Shown one piece after another: positions 33,681 through 36,659 of a DNA stretch of 36,659 nt. The stretch comes from Flavobacteriaceae bacterium (GTDB lineage Bacteria > Bacteroidota > Bacteroidia > Flavobacteriales > Flavobacteriaceae): assembly GCA_947457255.1 (NCBI GenBank), contig CANGUZ010000021.1, positions 1 through 36,659 of the forward strand, in the 5' to 3' direction. How positions within the stretch are numbered: position 1 is the stretch's first letter; each line of letters starts with the position of its first letter. The notes under the pieces are model-generated. The model was not told where the DNA came from, searched no databases, and was given only the letters and a program-made list of their open reading frames with translations. The position numbers were made by a program, and so were the translations under genes.

Positions 33681-35195
33681 ATGAGAAAATTACTTTTATC
33701 TTTTTTTATTGTATTGCTTTCTTCCTCCATTCATGCGCAAGAAGGACATGAAATTAAAATTAATTTAAAGAATTGCAATGATACTCTAGTTTATCTTACT
33801 TTTTATCAATTTGATAAAAACATGATTGCCGATACGTGCAAGAATATAAAGAATGGGAAAATTATTTTTAAAGGGAAAAAGAAATTAGAAAAAGGAGTTT
33901 ACTCCCTAGTAAGTCAAGCCAAATCCATCTATTTTGATTTCTATATAGATGATGAAAATCAAACAATGACTTTAAATAGTGATCTTTCTAATAATGCCTC
34001 TTCTGATTTAAGTAGCCCAACTTCTAAACGAGAAAATGATTTTTTTGAATATGTAAAATACATCAATACTCAAAAAAAAGAATTTAACGATTTGAAAATT
34101 AAAACCAAAGGCATGACAAAAGCAGACTCTACTGCTTTTATGACTACAAAACAAAAAAAATTAAACGACAATATTGTTGCTTACGAAGAGCATTTTTATG
34201 AACAAAATAAAGGAACTTTTATAGGTGAAGTACTTAATTTAAAAATTGAAAAAGTCCTTAAAGAAATCCCTAAAGCTTCAAATGGCAGACCTGATAGTGT
34301 TGCCGTTTTTAATTATTATAAAAACCATTATTGGGACAACGTCGATTTTAAAAATGACGGGTTAATACGTTCTCCATTTTTTGCACCTAAATTGAAACGC
34401 TATTTTGAAAATCTAGTAACCATACATCCAGACTCTGTTAGTGTTGCCGTTGACCGAATTTTGAGTAAAACAGCTCCAAATAGCATCATGTACAAATTAC
34501 TATTGGCTCATTTTACTTCTACTTATGAAACTTCAAAACTAATGGGTTTTGATAAGGTATTTGTACATATTTCTGATACTTATTTCAAAACGGGCAAAGC
34601 CAATGAACTTTATAATGACGACAATATTGTAAAAAACATTATTAATAGAGCTGATCTTTTAAGACCTATTTTATTAGGGAAAATTGCCCCCGATATTCCC
34701 ATGATTCCAATAGAAGAAGGCGATAAAATTGCTAAAATGGGTTTTGAATCGGCAAAAACAAGTGAGGAAGCTACTAAAATATTTTATGCTAATAACGCCG
34801 AAATACAGAAAACCTTTTTAAGATTACATTCGGTACAAGCTGACTTTCTAATTCTTGTTTTTTGGGATGTCGACTGTGGGCATTGCCAAACAGAAATTCC
34901 AAAATTGCTAGAAGTATATCATGATTTACTCAAGGAAAATAAAAATGTAAAAGTATTTGGAGTTTATACCCAACATGATATTGAAAAATATAAAAAATAT
35001 GTTGCTGATAAAAAGCTAGATTGGATTAATGTTTATGACGGAGCACATTATACCGATTTGAAAACAAAATACGATATTTATTCGACACCTGTTATCTACC
35101 TGCTAGATAAAAATAAAACTATAAAAGCCAAAAGAATAGGGGTAGAACAAATTAAAGATATTATTAAAGTTTTAGAAAACGAGGATAAAGAATAG
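33681..35195 (+). CDS. TlpA-like thiol-disulfide protein with DUF4369-like N-terminus
   Basis: A 504-residue protein. The start at 33681 gives a clean signal peptide (MRKLLLSFFIVLLSSSIHAQ). The N-terminal part (KINLKNCNDTLVYLTFYQFD, GVYSLVSQAKSIYFDF, LNSDLSN) is a DUF4369-like beta domain, followed by a helical linker with a DUF5106-like region, then a thioredoxin fold with FWDVDCGHCQTEIPKL (Cys near 399 and 402) and YDIYSTPVIYLLDKN (cis-Pro). These periplasmic proteins reduce or oxidise disulfides, sometimes during cytochrome c maturation or oxidative stress; the substrate here is unknown. Confidence 0.85.
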   Translation: MRKLLLSFFIVLLSSSIHAQEGHEIKINLKNCNDTLVYLTFYQFDKNMIADTCKNIKNGKIIFKGKKKLEKGVYSLVSQAKSIYFDFYIDDENQTMTLNSDLSNNASSDLSSPTSKRENDFFEYVKYINTQKKEFNDLKIKTKGMTKADSTAFMTTKQKKLNDNIVAYEEHFYEQNKGTFIGEVLNLKIEKVLKEIPKASNGRPDSVAVFNYYKNHYWDNVDFKNDGLIRSPFFAPKLKRYFENLVTIHPDSVSVAVDRILSKTAPNSIMYKLLLAHFTSTYETSKLMGFDKVFVHISDTYFKTGKANELYNDDNIVKNIINRADLLRPILLGKIAPDIPMIPIEEGDKIAKMGFESAKTSEEATKIFYANNAEIQKTFLRLHSVQADFLILVFWDVDCGHCQTEIPKLLEVYHDLLKENKNVKVFGVYTQHDIEKYKKYVADKKLDWINVYDGAHYTDLKTKYDIYSTPVIYLLDKNKTIKAKRIGVEQIKDIIKVLENEDKE

Positions 35196-35200
35196 ATAAA

Positions 35201-35524
35201 CTAAGAAATCATTTCAGGCTCCCAAAAATGGTTCTTAAAATCCACAATCTGGTTGTCAACTACTTTAATACCTTCATTTTCTAGAAGTTGCTGCATCAAG
35301 TTAGTGCCGTCAAAATGATGTTTTCCTGTCAATAATCCGTTTCTGTTCACTACACGATGCGCGGGAACGTCCTCGAGATTATGACACGCATTCATTGCCC
35401 AGCCAACCATTCTTGCCGAACGAGCAGTTCCTAAAACTTTGGCAATAGCTCCATAAGAAGTTACTTTTCCGTAAGGAATTTGTCTGGCAACCGCATATAC
35501 TCTTTCAAAAAAATTAGCTTCCAA
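35201..35524 (-). CDS. Alkyltransferase-like protein (ATL)
   Basis: A 107-residue protein of the MGMT family DNA-binding domain: FFERVYAVARQIPYGKVTSYGAIA, ARSARMVGWAMNAC (helix-turn-helix and Arg finger), and the active-site block DVPAHRVVNRNG, in which Ala55 takes the place of the acceptor Cys of true methyltransferases. It therefore cannot remove alkyl groups; ATL proteins bind O6-alkylguanine and direct nucleotide excision repair to it. Length is typical for ATLs. It converges with the TlpA-like gene, with a 5-base gap. Confidence 0.88.
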   Translation of the reverse strand: MEANFFERVYAVARQIPYGKVTSYGAIAKVLGTARSARMVGWAMNACHNLEDVPAHRVVNRNGLLTGKHHFDGTNLMQQLLENEGIKVVDNQIVDFKNHFWEPEMIS

Positions 35525-35529
35525 ATTTT

Positions 35530-36162
35530 TTAATAATAGTATTTGATAATATTAAACAAAGTGACCAATGCAATGACTCCTGTAATTGACCCTATAATTT
35601 TATTCATGTTTTTGAAGAAAAAATCGGTTTTATTTTCAATTTTTTTAAAAAAAGCAATGTAGTAATAAAACAGCATGAAAGAACCTAAGAGTACACCTAT
35701 AAGGAATAAAAAAATGGAAGTTCTTTCGAAAACAAAAAGACGGTAAGACGATAAAGTTATGGTGACAAAAACGTAATAAGGAACAGGGAAAAAGTTTAGT
35801 GCCGAGAGTAACATCCCTAGAAAAAAACGATTCGTTTTGCTTCGCATTTTAATTTCTTCTTTTTTAATTTTTGGCTTTTTAGCAAGTACCAAAAAATAAA
35901 TTGTTAAAAACAAGAAGATTGCAAACCCAATTTCTCTTAGTAAGATAACCACATCAGGCCTAGAATCTATAAAACGAGCAAAAAGAATAGCCGTTAAGGT
36001 TTGAAAAAAAATGATGATTACCGCTCCAGAGATAAAAAGCAATGCTCGTTCTCGTCCGTCGCGAATACTCACTTTGGCAGCTGTCATATTGATTAGCCCT
36101 GGAAGAGCTATGCCAATCGCAGCTGAAATAAATCCGAAAATGAGTGGCAATACAAAATTCAT
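35530..36162 (-). CDS. LysE/RhtB family exporter
   Basis: A 210-residue membrane protein with about six helices. The first, LIFGFISAAIGIALPGLINMTAAKVSIRDG, has the P-G-[LP] turn of LysE family amino-acid exporters, followed by FISGAVIIIFFQTLTAILFARF. A basic loop (KKPKIKKEEIKMRSKTNR) separates the two halves. LysE-type exporters pump amino acids or related metabolites out of the cell. The substrate is unknown. It starts one base before trmB ends, and ends 5 bases from the ATL gene, so the three may be one transcript. Confidence 0.78.
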   Translation of the reverse strand: MNFVLPLIFGFISAAIGIALPGLINMTAAKVSIRDGRERALLFISGAVIIIFFQTLTAILFARFIDSRPDVVILLREIGFAIFLFLTIYFLVLAKKPKIKKEEIKMRSKTNRFFLGMLLSALNFFPVPYYVFVTITLSSYRLFVFERTSIFLFLIGVLLGSFMLFYYYIAFFKKIENKTDFFFKNMNKIIGSITGVIALVTLFNIIKYYY

Positions 36163-36163
36163 T

Positions 36164-36659
36164 TTACTTAATTTTAAAACGAATATATGTTATCGCTTTA
36201 TTGATTTGCAAATATTGTTTTTCATAAAACGTCTGAATAGCAGTTACTTCATCAGGAGCACCTTCATTTACATACACATTATGATTGGCGTATAAAACCT
36301 CATGACCTTCTCCGTGAAGCACTCCTAGTGTATAGCCATGCATGAATTCGCTATCGGTTTTGAGATTCATGATTCCTTCAGGTTTTAAAATTTTTTTATA
36401 CAATTGCAAAAACTCTGAATTGGTCATTCGGTGTTTGGTTCGCTTGTATTTAATTTGTGGGTCGGGAAAAGTGATCCAAATTTCATCAACTTCATTTTCG
36501 GCAAAAATGTAATCAATCAATTCTATTTGAGTTCTTATAAAAGCTACGTTATGCAAACCGTCATCAACAGCAGTTTTTGCTCCACGCCAGAATCGCGCTC
36601 CTTTGATATCAATTCCAATAAAATTTTTATCAGGATATTTTTCGGCTAAACCAACAGAG
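36164..36659 (-). CDS. trmB: tRNA (guanine-N7)-methyltransferase, N-terminus outside window
   Basis: The frame is open to the right edge, so the N-terminal end is missing. Visible: VGLAEKYPDKNFIGIDIKGARFWRGAKTA (S-adenosylmethionine binding, with the acidic GIDIKGA), NVAFIRTQIELIDYIF, then the TrmB signature EIWITFPDPQIKYKRTKHRMTN with catalytic-site Asp and Pro, and KPEGIMNLKTDSEFM. TrmB methylates G46 in the variable loop of tRNA. The apparent internal start at 36556 is a TTG and is not the real one. Confidence 0.92.
   Translation of the reverse strand, partial: SVGLAEKYPDKNFIGIDIKGARFWRGAKTAVDDGLHNVAFIRTQIELIDYIFAENEVDEIWITFPDPQIKYKRTKHRMTNSEFLQLYKKILKPEGIMNLKTDSEFMHGYTLGVLHGEGHEVLYANHNVYVNEGAPDEVTAIQTFYEKQYLQINKAITYIRFKIK

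Overview
The window looks like chromosome of a flavobacterium (Bacteroidota, Flavobacterium-like). The DNA is AT-rich. It encodes a type IX secretion sorting domain, a SusC/SusD pair with a hybrid two-component sensor, and Bacteroidota-only families (DUF4271, DUF4296, and a TlpA-like protein with a DUF4369-like N-terminus). Several genes have the TAnnTTTG -7 promoter box of this phylum, and neither tRNA gene encodes a complete CCA end. I ran no database search; family names come from recognising the sequences.

Layout. 1-508: end of a T9SS cargo protein. 863-4389: housekeeping genes (retropepsin-like protease, TatD nuclease, acyltransferase, asparaginase). 4452-4536: tRNA-Ser(GGA). 4586-6021: hemD and a DUF4271 membrane gene. 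6187-8723: polyprenol-phosphate mannose synthase, dihydroorotase and a DUF4296 lipoprotein in a row. 8765-13161: DUF4407 membrane protein, glycosyltransferase, small lipoprotein, M20 dipeptidase. 13268-13349: tRNA-Leu(UAG).

13350-15573 is a gene graveyard. It holds remnants of an unknown gene, a 14-bp inverted repeat that could form a hairpin, the two ends of a type IIG-like restriction-modification gene with its centre missing, and a decayed GH13 glycosidase. Between the two restriction-gene ends lies a 521-bp element. It has a Vsr-like DUF559 nuclease frame bounded by 41-bp, GC-rich, nearly perfect inverted terminal repeats, and it stops exactly where the host sequence resumes. This is the most unusual object in the window: it looks like a small nuclease-carrying mobile element that no standard IS family explains.

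15586-31421 is a polysaccharide utilisation locus, all on the minus strand: hybrid two-component regulator, SusC, SusD, LamG/FIVAR surface lipoprotein, a strong terminator, an unknown secreted helical lipoprotein, GH130 phosphorylase or mannosidase, MFS importer, a second unknown secreted protein, then the GH13 remnant. Between the regulator and susC are two copies of a 14-nt sequence with a palindromic core, exactly 21 bp apart, a likely operator. The inferred route is outer-membrane capture by SusCD/LamG, periplasmic trimming by the two unknown proteins, import by the MFS protein and cytoplasmic cleavage by GH130. A manno-oligosaccharide is the likeliest substrate, but this is not proven.

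31661-36659: an Fe-S cluster set (Mrp-like ATPase without its usual CxxC, NifU-like scaffold, 2Fe-2S ferredoxin), a TlpA-like thioredoxin protein, an alkyltransferase-like protein lacking the acceptor Cys, a LysE-type exporter, and trmB running off the end.
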